This document shows positions 49,708 to 61,446 of a stretch of DNA of 64,000 nt, piece by piece. Below the pieces are notes generated by a model that saw only the letters and a list, made by a program, of their open reading frames with translations, did not search any database and was not told the origin of the DNA. Position 1 is the stretch's first letter. Every line of letters begins with the position of its first letter. The position numbers and the translations under genes were made by a program. Source of the DNA: Antedon mediterranea. Lineage: Eukaryota; Echinodermata; Crinoidea; Comatulida; Antedonidae. Location: contig NC_092677.1 of the NCBI RefSeq assembly GCF_964355755.1, positions 26,258,101 to 26,322,100 of the forward strand, given 5' to 3'.

Positions 49708-51813
49708 TGCCACCACTCTTCCTCTAACTATTATTCTCCAAAGTAAAAGGTTACTATTACAACTATACCATATACTATTGATTTTAAAGTGCAATATTGA
49801 GGTATATCAAATATGACTGTACTCGTTCTGACTGTTCTGTATGATAATATGAATATATTTATATAATGATATAATGTGCGCAATCATTAGTGTAATCTAG
49901 CTGAAGCCTTAATGATGACACGATGGTATAGTATGACGAAAGAGTGACCAATCCGACGCTACCATTAGTAAATTATTAACTAAACTTGGGTGGATCATTT
50001 CTTACAAAACAAATAAACTTGATATTATAATTATTAGGCGTTCCATAGAACGTTATTATCGAAAGCTAATAACTCGGTAATAGGTCTATATTAATTAAAA
50101 TGATAATGTTGATTTATATCACACACAAATCAAATTACCGTACAGTAACAATTACAGAATTCGAATTAAGACAATCGTGGATGGTGGTCAAAATAAAAAT
50201 ATTGGGCAGAAGTTAAAAATGAAGAAGAGGTAGTTTGGTTAAGATCAATAACCTCAAATTACACATACAAATTATATATACTATACGGAGTACTAAAGTC
50301 TTATTGTCTAATGTACTGAATAGTACTGATAAAACAAATCAGAACAGATCTGAACCCGAAAATCATAACCGAGAGAGCCAAACTAACTAATATTAGTAAC
50401 CATGAAATTGAAGGGTGTTTGGTTTAAGTGCTCGGAGAATATGTCGTATCTTCTGCAAGTTTGAGAGTTTTCTTGCTGAATCATAATCATTTTTTATATT
50501 TATATCTATTGATACTAATTCTATAAATCTATATACTTATTCTGTTTAACTTATATTTTTGTTTTCTTTGCAATGACTATGGATGTGAATTTTCGAATTA
50601 AAAGATGAAGTCAATGTGTTTTTGTATTACTATTTTGGCTAATAACGCAGGTTGCAAAATTATATATTTGAATTAGAAAATGTTGTCATTGTTCTATATA
50701 GTACATTTTCCTCTCTTATATTTCAACAATGTGAGCCGATGAAACGTCATCATCAACCTACCCCGTCCAAAGCACCTGGGTCCTATCTCTCCTTTCCATA
50801 ATTTACATAACGTGTAGCCTACAGTACATCGTTAAAACTTCGACACATTTTATAGCAATAAATGAAGCCATATCAATCAATTATTGATAACACGACAAAG
50901 GGAATTCATTGCTAATAACCTTAAATATGTTTACATTGAAGGCTGAAAAAGTTTCAGATAACGAAGTGGTATTTCTCTTTACATACGACTAAACTTAACA
51001 GCAGTTGACATTATGCAAGCTTTTAATGATTTAGATAAAATATATCTACATGTAATTACTTTGATATGGATTTTAATTGTTTTTAATTAAACTGACCAGC
51101 GACGAACAAGTGATTTCATTGGACAAGATAAATCGAACCACAACAGCGCGATCAAAACTCCGTAACTTTGGCTTACATCTGCGCATGCGTACAAATAATT
51201 TTGAACATAGCAAATAGTTAAATCACAACGCTGATTGGTCCGAAGCATGCATTTTGTTTTCTTTTTTATTACGGAAATTAGACTACAAGCCATTATTTCT
51301 TATGTACAATCTAAAAAATAACTTATGTTTTGTATAATTATATTTCTATTAACATAATTTTTGCATACAGATTCTTCTTTTTTTTTGGGTCAATTATTGT
51401 ACTTTTTGTGAAAACGTAAATCCTAGCCTGATTTGAAAACCATCTCCCTGATCCAGGACGCATGGTATTGAACGCTGCATTGTATTGAACGCTGCCTTGA
51501 AAGGCATCCCATAGTTCTGACTGTAAACTGCCCTCAACAATAATTTGTCAGTCAGACCAAAATTCAACTATACACCATTATAGCACATAACAACGATGTT
51601 AGTCATTTGTATTTGTATAAGGCATGATAAGATATTTTTAGTGCTGAAGTGTTTCAATCACCAGGCAACAATTCTATAGAGGACGCTATGAACAAAAACT
51701 ATAACCGTAGAGAAACGAAACAGTTTTCTAGGCCCATGTTTCATTGTTGCATGTTGGGTGCATTTACTATTATCTATAACCTCTAATACTCGTACCATAA
51801 ATATGCATTCTCT
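49708..51813. other. Intergenic stretch upstream of the NPC1-type gene
   Basis: It must hold the promoter and 5' UTR of the NPC1-type gene, but I see no clear TATA box or conserved site. No exon was supported. The minus-strand open frame near 51,087-51,293 has no recognisable content. Confidence 0.5.
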
Positions 51814-52562
51814 TTATGCGGTAGTTATATCTTTAGTAATACACATTCCACGTGGTTTATCAATATTATCACAGGTCTCAATAGCACATTTCTCACCCTT
51901 CAGATTATTAGATATCTCACCATATTTCTTCCCATTTGCATAATACATCATTATAGCATGTTTAAAGTCGTCCTTCAATCTTGGTTTATCATCCACGACA
52001 CTTATGAATATATTGTCTGCAGAATCAACAACCACACCTCTTACAAGATATTGAACTGGCACTGATCTTAGAAAGGTACCGGAACCATCAAATATTTGTA
52101 ACCGACCAGTGAGATAAACAACGTGACAGTTACTCCACTTCTATCATCTACTTCTTGACCGTTACGATCTTTCAGTTTCAACGTAACGATTGCACGTCTG
52201 TTGTATTTCTGGAAATTGATGTCTTTAATCTTTGATTTGGTGGCAATTCCAGAAGAGTCCACATACCTGCTAGACGAATTTTGAACTCTTCCCGGTGATT
52301 CCACACTTCTTCTTCCAGATAAATCCACGGCTTCTAACAACGCCATTCTTGTGTAATCATTTGGAAGCTGATCGACATTAATCCTACCGTATTCACGTCT
52401 GCATTCCGGACAGGTAAGAACACCATCACGCGTTCGTTGCCACTGGTTTAGGCAGTCCTCGCAGAATGTGTGTTGGCATGGAAGAACTTTCGGTCTTACA
52501 AATGGCCCGTTGTGAACTGAACATTCGGTTAGAGGTTGAATGCTACTCAAATCCATGTTAGC
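51814..52562 (-). pseudogene. RING-filamin-NHL pseudogene with internal deletion
   Basis: The exon starts after CACTTAG at 52,562 and the ATG is at 52,556. It encodes a RING-like domain (C12, H15, C27, H29, C32, C35, C49, C52), then a linker reaching the start of the filamin-like domain (DDRSGVTVTLF). Near 52,110 the sequence jumps into the late NHL region (RLQIFDGSGTFLRSVPVQYL) in another frame, so the original frame soon ends at a stop at 52,068. The NHL part ends early at RGMCITKDITTA. Compared with the intact paralogue at 61,447-62,817, the filamin domain and about two thirds of the propeller are missing. A truncated RING-only protein is possible but not likely functional. Confidence 0.8.
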
Positions 52563-53154
52563 CTAAGTGGACAAAATAACAGAACAGGAGCTTTATATTT
52601 TTAAACTAAGATTGATGTTGCCAGTACCATAAGATAAAAAAAAAATCTAAAAAGCGAAAATGATTGTGTATAAAATTAATCAAATTGATCCGCATATTTA
52701 TATCATGTCACACACATTACGTAAGCACGATACGTACTAACAGTAAGCTTTCGCATCAGAATGACGAAAGGAGGGGGTTTTACAATGACGGTTGTCTTCC
52801 GTCCTGCTGATAAATGCGTTTCAATTTCGAAACACAAGTGACGGCGGTCAGCAGTAAATGCACGGTAATAAACATACGATAACATCTATAGGCCTAAAAC
52901 AAGTTTTAGTTAATTTTTACTAACAACTAAAAATTCAAAACTAGACCTACAACGTATCAATCGTTTCATAATGATCGGCCATTTTATTTTGGACAAGTTC
53001 AAAATTACTTGTATTTGTAATTATTCAAAATATAGTAACAATAGTATTTTAATCAACTAATCTAATGATAGTGAAAACATTTAACACATTTTTATACAGG
53101 TTTACAATAAATGGACTACATATTAATACAATCTAATGAAATATAAATACCTAC

Positions 53155-53215
53155 CTTTTATGTTGCTCTTAAAACGTTCGTAGCAACTCAGCTGAAGCGA
53201 AATTGTTTCTGATTA
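53155..53215 (-). other. 5' non-coding exon of the RING-NHL pseudogene
   Basis: On the minus strand a segment with GTTGCTACGAACGTTTTAAG ends in AACATAAAAG|GTAGGT, a good donor. The same exon type occurs upstream of the other NHL genes, ending near 59,941 and 63,338. It would splice to the acceptor at 52,562. The upstream border is a guess. Confidence 0.55.
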
Positions 53216-53942
53216 TAAATGATTTATCTGATTGTTGATCTTATGTATAATTTTGATGCAAAGTCCAAATAATAAAAAATTGTAAATACACTGGAGTTTA
53301 GTTTTACACATGAATAATAATTATCAAATTATTATCAAAGAATTATATCAAGATTAGACGGAATAATCCATTAAAGAGTTTGGCAAACTCACGAGAGCGC
53401 ACGTGACCCGTGTCACAACAGGTATACGGATACGTTTGCATTTATAGTTTTATTTTATCGGGTCAAAATGATTTGTTAAAGGGCTAAAGGTAGGAGGTAG
53501 GCCTAAGCCTAGCCCTAGCCAACACTTTTTACTTATTTGTCGTTTTCTTTCGAATATTTTGTATACTAAAACCTCTGAATTTTCTTGAATAATTTATGTT
53601 TAAGTTTTGTTTTAAAATGCAATCTGTGCCACGTTTATTATCAACTGAATTTTCAACGAATAAATCTTAAAAGTGTGAAATACATCCGCACGTCGAAACT
53701 CATTGGAAATCGGTATTACGTACGGTATTGATGTCAAGCTACACAGAATGTGTGACGTAGTACATTAATTTTACTCATACGTATACGGAGGTTGTCCAAA
53801 CTATCATTGCTTATCATTTTTACGTTATTTATTGCTTACATGGAATAGTTAATTATTGTTTACTTCATACTAATTACATGAAACATAGTTTATTGGGATG
53901 CCAGAACATCACTATGCAAATTGAAATTGACGAAATATACTA

Positions 53943-53987
53943 TTGTGTGTAGTTGTATGTAAATAGTCTATTTACAACTACACACAA
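53943..53987. repeat. Hairpin with TTGTGTGTAGTTG arms
   Basis: TTGTGTGTAGTTG and TAAATAG on the left pair with CTATTTA and CAACTACACACAA on the right, with a 4-nt bulge and a 1-nt turn. The arms total 20 bp. No target duplication is clear. Confidence 0.75.
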
Positions 53988-53994
53988 CAGTACA

Positions 53995-54320
53995 TTACGT
54001 GAATAACATAGTGATTACATGAAATACGTTAATAATAATAACCTGAAAATGTTCATTATTGGTACTTTTAGTTATTACATACCAGATATTTACAGTAAAG
54101 TATTTGATAGTACAGATGTTACAGGTTATCTCCAATCTTCTTCTTGTATCATGTCTGGTTACATAAGTTATTGACCATTGTTCTCCAGAGTTCTTGGCAT
54201 CAACTGGCAAAACCACATGAATTTCAGACTTCTACCAACCCCACCAACAGAAAATTATTTGTAACCTTGCTCACATCAATTTTACCGTACTTATTTTTTG
54301 CCCTAAAAATGAATAAACAT
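53995..54320 (-). pseudogene. Filamin-like domain fragment
   Basis: On the minus strand, after a TTTTTAG at about 54,303, one frame reads AKNKYGKIDVSKVTNNFLLV and then stops. A shifted frame continues as EIHVVLPVDAKNSGEQWSIT and further. This resembles the immunoglobulin-like filamin repeat of TRIM/NHL proteins, broken by a frameshift. It lies between NHL genes, so it is probably the remnant of another family member. Similarity is from pattern recognition only. Confidence 0.45.
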
Positions 54321-55079
54321 GATAAAAAATATTTACAAATTAAATTAATTATTTAATTAACTACACAAAATATTGAAAAGGTATTGACTGAGCAATTGGT
54401 TTTACGAATAAGGCTACTATCTGCATTGCGGAATGCGGACACTGTACCTATAGATACACGGTTTGAAAGACAGACCACCATTCAACGCCCTCATTTGCAC
54501 ATCCCGAAACAATATTGTTTGTATAAATAATGATAATACGAGATATTGTGTATGTGAAGTGTTCTAACAGACGACAATCTTATAATTTCACATTTTATTT
54601 ACCGTAGAGAACGCTCATTTTAATCTACAGCCTATCTTTACCCCTAGACATACATACATAGATTCTCGCAATGCTATAGAATTGGGAGGGTAGTCTTATA
54701 AGTTTTAAGAAAATAATAGGGCATTGGCCTTTTTAGTTGTGACATATAATTTTGACGACAGAAACAGGGTGAAGGCTTTTGCAGAACAACTAAAATAGAC
54801 ATACCTGTCGAGCCAAACAGTGGACCCAAAATGGATTCATCATCGTCATTTGTCGTAGATCTATATATTCGGTAAATACACACCACAGCCAAGTCGTCAT
54901 CAAGGAATACATTGTTTAGAAACAAATTGCACAATTTAATAGAGATTATTCCGTAATTCTTAAGCTTGATTTAATGATTTTAAATACTTTACAAAGTCCA
55001 ATATCCAATATTGTAGAATAATAAAATCAATATAATTAACTAATTAATTAATATTTTTTCAAACGATGTCATTTTTTTT

Positions 55080-55945
55080 TGTAATTCTAAGCATAATAGT
55101 AAATAACGAACAGCCATCAAGCTGTTTTTCTTAAGCTAGAAAAAATATTTATACACTGCAAATATGCTAAATTAGTATTAATAATAATATTGCTATTAGC
55201 CAACCAAGTATAGAATAATTTACCATTAAACAAATGGTTACAATTAAAGTTATGCATTATTTACTATCTAATTATTTTTCTTTGGTTATTTTTACTATTC
55301 ACCAGTTCTATTACTATTAAGTGACATTTATTAATTTCATTTTATTGTATGTGTTTAAATTATTATTATGTTATATTCATTAAATAACTATCTAGCGTCT
55401 GTTAAATAATTACTTTGTATTACATTACGAGGCCAACTCCAGACTAGCGAAAGCCTTTTATTTTGTCTTTCTGTCAAATAAACTGAGCAATGTAATTACT
55501 ATTATTATTTTACATTTTTTTTAAATAAAGAGATGTGTAAAATTATCGTTTCCATAAATTTAAGCAACATGGTAAATAATGAACAGCCAGCAAATATCTT
55601 TTAATGAAGCTAGAAAACCTCCTGAACAAAGTTGTTATTTTTTAAATTAACTAAAGCTTTTTATTTGGTCTTTTTGTCAAATAAATTGAGCAATGTATTT
55701 ACTATTATTATTTTACATTTTTTGAAAATAAAGAGATATGTAAAATTATTGTTTTTTTAAATCATTTTTTCCATAAATTTAAGCAACATGGTAAATAATG
55801 AACAGCCAGCATGTATGTTTTAATGAAATTAGAAAAACTCCTAAACAATGTTATTTTTTAAAAACATTATTATCTGAAAAGATAGGCCTAATATGCCAAA
55901 TTATTATTAACTAGAAATAGCTTTATTTTGTCTTTCAATTTTGTT
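55080..55945. repeat. Imperfect ~210-bp tandem repeats
   Basis: GCTTTTTATTTGGTCTTTTTG-like, TCAAATAAATTGAGCAATGT-like and GGTAAATAATGAACAGCCAG segments recur at spacings of 200-220 bp, for example near 55,455 and 55,657, and 55,583 and 55,801. A last partial copy lies near 55,915 and supplies the sequence just past the stop codon of the SAM-like/NHL gene. Confidence 0.7.
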
Positions 55946-55957
55946 TCACTTTCTTTC

Positions 55958-55963
55958 TTTTAT
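55958..55963 (-). terminator. AATAAA overlapping the stop codon of the SAM-like/NHL gene
   Basis: The end reads ACT CAA TAA AAG, so the TAA stop sits inside an AATAAA hexamer. A second AATAAA follows at 55,922-55,927, 33 nt past the stop, and is the more likely poly(A) signal. Confidence 0.4.
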
Positions 55964-58900
55964 TGAGTAATGCTAGGAGTTAGTTTGTATTTACGTAGGC
56001 CAATTCCTATTTCGCTGTCATTTGTAACAATAAGAATGTCTTCTCCGCTACTATATTTAGTAATACACATTCCGCGTGGTCTTAGAAGATCAAAATCACA
56101 ATTTTTCTCGAGGTTATTAGATATCTCACCATAAAGTTTTTCATTCGCGTCGTACATCACTACACCATGTTTAAAGTCGTCCTTCTCTCTTGGACTATCA
56201 TCAATAACACTTAGGAATATATTGTCTGCCGAATCAACAACCACACCTCTTACAAGATGTTGAACTGGCACTGATCTAAGAAAGGTACCGGAACCATCAA
56301 ATATTTGTAAACGACGGTTGCCACTATCTCCAACAATCCATTCATCTTTGCTATTAATGGCTACAAAATAAGGGCGCCTAAACTGTCCATCGCCTCTTCC
56401 TTCAGAACCAACTTTACGCTTAAATTCACCGTCAATTCCGAAAATGCAAATGCAGCATTGCTCGTAATCTACAACTACTATTTCGTCATTTCTTGTTAAC
56501 GCAATGCCAGTTGGTTTCTTCAAGACTTCTTCACCAAAACGATGACGTACTCGACCATCTGTATCGCATACAAACACTTCGGTTTTTCTTCGGTTACCCG
56601 CACTTGGCGGATCTTCTGATTTGTCATCCTTATCGATTTTGATTTTGTGGTTATTATCGGTAATGTACAGCAAGCCTTTGTTCGATATCGCTATCCCGAA
56701 TGCGTGGAAATCTCCAAATTCAGTTTCTTTGATTTCGAACGACCGAAAATGTTCACCAGATCTGTCGATTACGTTAACGCAACCCGTACGTTTGTTTGTG
56801 ACGAAGATTTCGTCACCAAAAGCTGCGACATCATGTGCATGGTCGTGTTTCGGTTCTCCAAATACGCTACTGGGCTGACGTAACGGTGGAAATTGAATGC
56901 TATTTGATGCCACCTTGGCCTAAGTAGAAAAATCAACACCTAAGATAATCAAGTGGCTAGAAAAGTGCAAATTATCATTTAAAATGTATAAGGTGGAAGT
57001 AGGCCTACGTTTACCTAAATTCAACACGGCACGCCTTTGGGAAAAAATCAAACGAAACGAATAGAAAGAAATCGTCCATGCATTATTTAAAATAAAGTCA
57101 TTGTTACTAAGATACCGTACAGTTTTCCAAAAACATAAACCAACCTATGGTGCCAGTAGTAGGCCTACCTTGAAATATAAATACTGTATATCATATGCAT
57201 AATGCGTGTCTTTATACTTTGCCCTGAACGTCCGCTAACAACTAAAGAGAACACTTGCACTTATTTATTGATTGTATCTCATATTCGAATGCGAAGTCAA
57301 AAAGTATAAATAAATTACACCATTGTAGTCTGTTTTTATACGAAGTAATTAATTAAAATCATAGGCTTAAAACCCTTCAAAATATTTCAAAGGCATAAAC
57401 CGCCTTCCGTATTATTTTAAAATAAATGTATATTATATCGAGTGTATCGACAGACCGACATAGTGAACTATAGAGTCGTTGTGATCGATAATGTGATTCA
57501 ACACTTTGTACTCGAGGAAACCGAAACATTATATGACATTAAAATAGTTAGGCATATGCGTGCGCATTATGCGTGTTAGTATGACAATATATCGTTCCAG
57601 AGAACTAATCATCGCAGATCTTCTTTTCCTGTTTTCCACACAAGGCGAATTTGTTCGCGGGAATCGAAAGCGTCAGTTTATACGTATGTGTATTCAGGTT
57701 TTCTTCTTCCAAAACCTCCTCTCTGCTACCTCTTTGAGTTTTTCGCTTCAGCGAAATTGTAGTTCGAATTGTTTCAACTTTTTGCGAAGCAAAACATTGC
57801 GCAACCAATCAGAGCTCAGAAATGAGTTATGACGCGTTCATGAGCACTCATGCGAATCGAAAAGCTCAGCAGACACGCGATGAAAATCACAGATCCCCAC
57901 TCTTCTTGTAGTGGTGCAAAGGGTATAGGCCTATACAATTTTTATCTGCGAAACGTTGGATTCATTTGCCTAGTGGAAAACGGGCTTAAAACTAGTATCT
58001 ATTATCTTTCTGATAAAATCAATTTTTGAGGACTAAAGTTACTAACCTTTTTTTCGCTCGTTTGTTGTTTTTCAACTTCATCCTTGGGTTGTTCTTCTTG
58101 TTTCTATAGTAACAAACATGTTATCATTCATGTTAGAAACATATACATTTAATGTCATGAGGAAACAGTAAGAAATTAGAATAGTAAGGATCTGAACAAA
58201 AGAAAAATCATTGATAAACACGGTTAAAAAATTAATAATCATCATTTAATTTTCTATTTTTCAAATAATTATTATAAAAATAAATGTATTGGTCTCATTG
58301 GTGAATCCCTAGATGCGTAGGATTAGGGATCATGTTAAGACATTAATATTAATGGGGTTTCTAAGGTAGAACTACCGCCCCCACCCCACCCCGGCTCTGA
58401 TGAATAAATACTCATTTAAAACCCTTGTTTTTTTAAATACCATTCTTGGTTTGTATTGCCGTTAAGTTATGTAATCCATAATTATACAAATGCATTAATG
58501 GAGTCTAATTAAATATATATGGCATAGAATATATATTTAACCTTCCTTCAAATAATGATCTAAATAGTATGAACAAATTCGCCTAGTGGCTTTAAATTAG
58601 TTTCCTAGATATCTCGAAAACTAAGTAATCTTAGGTCTTTTTTTTATAGACACTCCTGACATAACATGTAGCTAATTATGCTTTGTATTGGTTAAAAATA
58701 CTGGATTTATTGCATTATATTGATTAAAAATAGCAAGTGGCATTTAACTGATAAAATTTATTTTTGAGGACTAAAGTTACCAACCATTTTTTTACTATGT
58801 AATTGTAGTGTTCCACGTTTGGCTTCGGCGGCTTGTTCTTTCAAGTTTTCCTCTTTCTACAATAAAAAGCATGTTATCATTCGTGTGAGAAACATATACA

Positions 58901-59579
58901 TTTAATGTCATGAGAAAACAGTAAGAAATTAGAATAGCAGGGATCTGTAAAAAAAGAAAAATCATTGATAAACACAAAATAAGAGTCCTAAAAAACCATA
59001 TTAGCTAAATACTAAATAATGAGTATGAAATATTATAATCAATAGTGCACTGTGAATCCGTATTTAGTGAAAGTCTAACCAATGTTAAGGCATTTAATGG
59101 GTTCTTTTTCCTAGAAAAGGGGAGGTCAAATTCGTCAGGCTTGCTTGCTTCAAAATAGACAAAATACAATGTGTATTTACGTAAACCGAAAAATGAAATT
59201 AGATCAATTTACCATAGATCCATCTTTAGAAGATTGTTCAACATTTTTAACTGCAGACCGAATGTTCACAATTTGGCCAGCCTTCAGTTTGCAGTTCTTC
59301 AACAGCTCATCAGAGGCATTTTTTATCTTAGCAAGAGTAACCAGCTGAAAAACAATCAACCAACATACTATATTCATTTTCGAAAGGAGGATTGTGTAAA
59401 AACATTTTAAAAGCACTCAACAAAATGTAATAAATATAGTTTTAAATTAAATGTAAGCAAATGAAAAGGTTAGTCATTATGATTGTTAATTCACCAACCT
59501 CTTCGTCTATTAGGACGTCTATAGTTTCTTCCGTGACGCCTTCGTCTATCATATGTTCATACAGGATTTTGTTTTCCAT
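55960..59579 (-). CDS. SAM-like domain / NHL-repeat protein, five coding exons (chimeric gene)
   Basis: Exons 59579-59499, 59344-59213, 58856-58785, 58103-58047 and 56919-55960 all have GT-AG borders, are all in phase 0, and give 433 aa. Exons 1-2 (residues 1-71) form a helical domain with a SAM-like signature (EETIDVLIDEE, then CKLKAGQIVNIRSAVKNV). Exons 3-4 (72-114) are a charged, coiled-coil-prone linker rich in Lys, Glu and Gln. Exon 5 (115-433) is a multi-bladed NHL propeller (EPKHDHAHDVAAFGDEIFVT, later RRLQIFDGSGTFLRSVPVQH). There is no RING or filamin domain. The ATG follows the acceptor TTATAG|AAA; a non-coding exon ending at 59,941 probably lies upstream. Exon 5 begins AKVASNSIQFPPL: this equals the ancestral AAGATGGCA start region of a RING-NHL gene with ATG changed to GTG, fused to the first codons of the propeller. 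The role is unknown; NHL propellers bind RNA or protein, SAM domains oligomerise. Donors of exons 1, 3 and 4 are weak (GTTGGT, GTTAGT). Confidence 0.75.
57160..57245 (-). pseudogene. Relic 5' non-coding exon of an NHL gene
   Basis: The minus strand has GTTGTTAGCGGACGTTCAGGGCAAAG, similar to the 5' exons that end at 53,155, 59,941 and 63,338. It sits just upstream of the propeller exon at 56,919. It suggests this exon once belonged to an independent RING-NHL gene before joining the SAM-like exons. It may still act as an alternative first exon. Confidence 0.45.
57628..57988. mobile_element. MITE family 3, longer copy
   Basis: CCTGTTTTCCACACAAGGCG on the left pairs with the inverse of GCCTAGTGGAAAACGGGCTT on the right. 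GCGGGAATCGAAAGC and CAACCAATCAGAGCTCAGAA are shared with the copy at 39,822. It is in the SAM-like/NHL intron 4. Confidence 0.65.
58000..58985 (-). repeat. Direct duplication carrying linker exons 3 and 4
   Basis: Flanks of exon 4 (about 58,010-58,230) and exon 3 (about 58,745-58,980) match closely: TTTTTGAGGACTAAAGTTAC before the donor and CATGTTATCATTC, GAAACATATACATTTAATGT and AATCATTGATAAACAC beyond the acceptor. The two exons themselves have diverged. Offset is about 740 bp. Confidence 0.85.
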
Positions 59580-59940
59580 TTTCTATAAGGTTATAGAGCA
59601 GCGTTTAATGACTATTTTATCTACTATTTTTGAAAATGTACTTTTGTAATGTAAAATTGACCAGTCTCTGACGTCACCGGATTACACCTACATTATCTAC
59701 ATTGCGCAGAGTGGTGCTCAAGCGGAGACGATCGATCGCTCACAAATTCTGAAATTCTTTAATTACAGCAGGTTAACGATATATGATAGGATAGCTTGTT
59801 TGACTTTACCAACAATTTCAAGCTAGACCACGAACTTGATTGTTAGACAATACCTAAAAATTGGCAGGACCTTAATATGACCATGGCCATTTTCAATTTC
59901 ACCAGAAATAGGCATAATATAATAAGATTTTGTTACTTAC

Positions 59941-60000
59941 CTTTTGTGTTGCTCTGAATATCCGCCAGCACCAACTGAGGCGAAGTTAATTATGCACATT
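59941..60000 (-). other. 5' non-coding exon of the SAM-like/NHL gene
   Basis: The minus strand has GTTGGTGCTGGCGGATATTC and ends AACACAAAAG|GTAAGTAAC, a strong donor. It matches the equivalent exon at 53,155. It would splice to 59,582, three bases ahead of the ATG. The upstream edge is not defined. Confidence 0.6.
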
Positions 60001-60648
60001 ATTGTCATCATTTGCATTGTTAGTATTGACGTACCATAGTTTCTATGTACTAACCAAAGTATATTTCTGAGAAGAGCATTGTATTATTGCAATCTGTAAA
60101 GCTTTTGTAAACTAGTGGCAAACGTAAACATTGATAAAACATCAAATGATCACCTGATATTTGCATAACATATCGATGTAAGATAAAACGGAAAGCATAT
60201 TTACAATGCGTGCAAATGAGTTAATTAATAAATAGGCTTACCTAAAATGTCATTTATGTCCAAATAGCCACGGCAGATGATTAATTTGCGCCGAATACAA
60301 AAAGAGCGGAACGTAATGGTCGAATAGAAAAGTGCCGAATGCTAAAAGAGCCGAATAGAACTAATATTTGCTGTCGAAGGCAGCGGTGGCGTTCCATAGT
60401 CGATTGTTTTTTTTTAATTCGACTTATTAAGTCGACATTTCGACTTACTATAAAAAAATATGTCGAATTGTCGACATACCGTAGTATATCGAAATTTTGT
60501 TATAGTAATAGGATAGTACGTTTACTCATGTGGCATGATTAGGCTTTCGTAGATCACATACGGATAAGATCTGTAATGCCATTCTCGAGTCAGCCGAAAC
60601 ATCGAAAGTTTAAAAGAAAGAACAGACCACATTACAATCTTGGCTTGC

Positions 60649-60870
60649 TCAGCCAACAGCCAGTACTCGACTATTTAAGAAAGAATCAGAGGAAATCCTT
60701 CCAAGAAATTGAATAGAACGTAGCTGATGCTGATTTACAATTATGTTGAATATATTGTCTGCAGAACTGACAACACCTCTTGCGAAATATCGAACTGATC
60801 TAAGAAATCGAAATGTACCTGAACCATCAAAGTAAACGATGGTTGTGGCAATCTCACACAATCCAGTCAC
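60649..60870 (-). pseudogene. NHL-propeller relic
   Basis: The frame keeps YFDGSGTFRFLRSVRYFARG and then VVSSADNIFNI, which align with the late blade of the neighbouring NHL genes (IFDGSGTF, SVPV, LVRGVVVDSADNIF), with small losses and no RING or start. A dead fragment from local duplication. Confidence 0.7.
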
Positions 60871-61446
60871 ACCGTGGCTAGTTACTGGAACAATACATTA
60901 TAAATAAAAGAACTTGTAATTTGTTGAGGACGCATTTTTTATTTATTTTTTAATCTTATATATTAATGATTTAAGAAGCAAATAATTTCATTCTAAGATT
61001 TTTGTTCATGCTTTCTTCTATGTTTTTTGTTACTTTAAAACTCAAAATTAAACAAAGACTTATAATTTAGGAAAATACGTCTATTTTGCTTTTGAAAGAA
61101 GAAATAATTATCTTAAGTTGCCAACTGTGTTTTGCATTAGGCACATACTTATATATATAAATACATTTCCTGAATGGGGAAAGAATACATGCAATCTCAA
61201 CCACAGAAATGAGAAAAAAATACAATATTACAAATAAAAGTTGGATATTATTTGTAGTCGACTATTTTAAGTCTACAAGTTACTCTCATGTGACGTGTAT
61301 AACGATGTAATTTAAATGAATGTCTATCAGTTTGTGTAGAAGATAGTGTATTCGTACCTAGTTCAATCCATTAAATTAAAAATTAATTTTTTGCCACTAA
61401 CACAAGTCGAACACGTTTTAGTCCTCCATGTTTTTTAAACAATTTA

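Noticed and set aside
54674-54934. Possible exon with a good donor near 54,805 (SILGPLFGSTG then GTATGT)
   Set aside because: No recognisable domain, no matching partner exon, and the upstream part has no clear acceptor or start.
56913-56913. GTG at this point as the start of a stand-alone NHL gene
   Set aside because: GTG is not a normal nuclear start codon, an acceptor AG lies six bases upstream, and upstream exons join in phase.
57560-57832. Open frames on both strands near 57.6-57.8 kb
   Set aside because: They fall in the MITE family 3 copy and show no conserved content.
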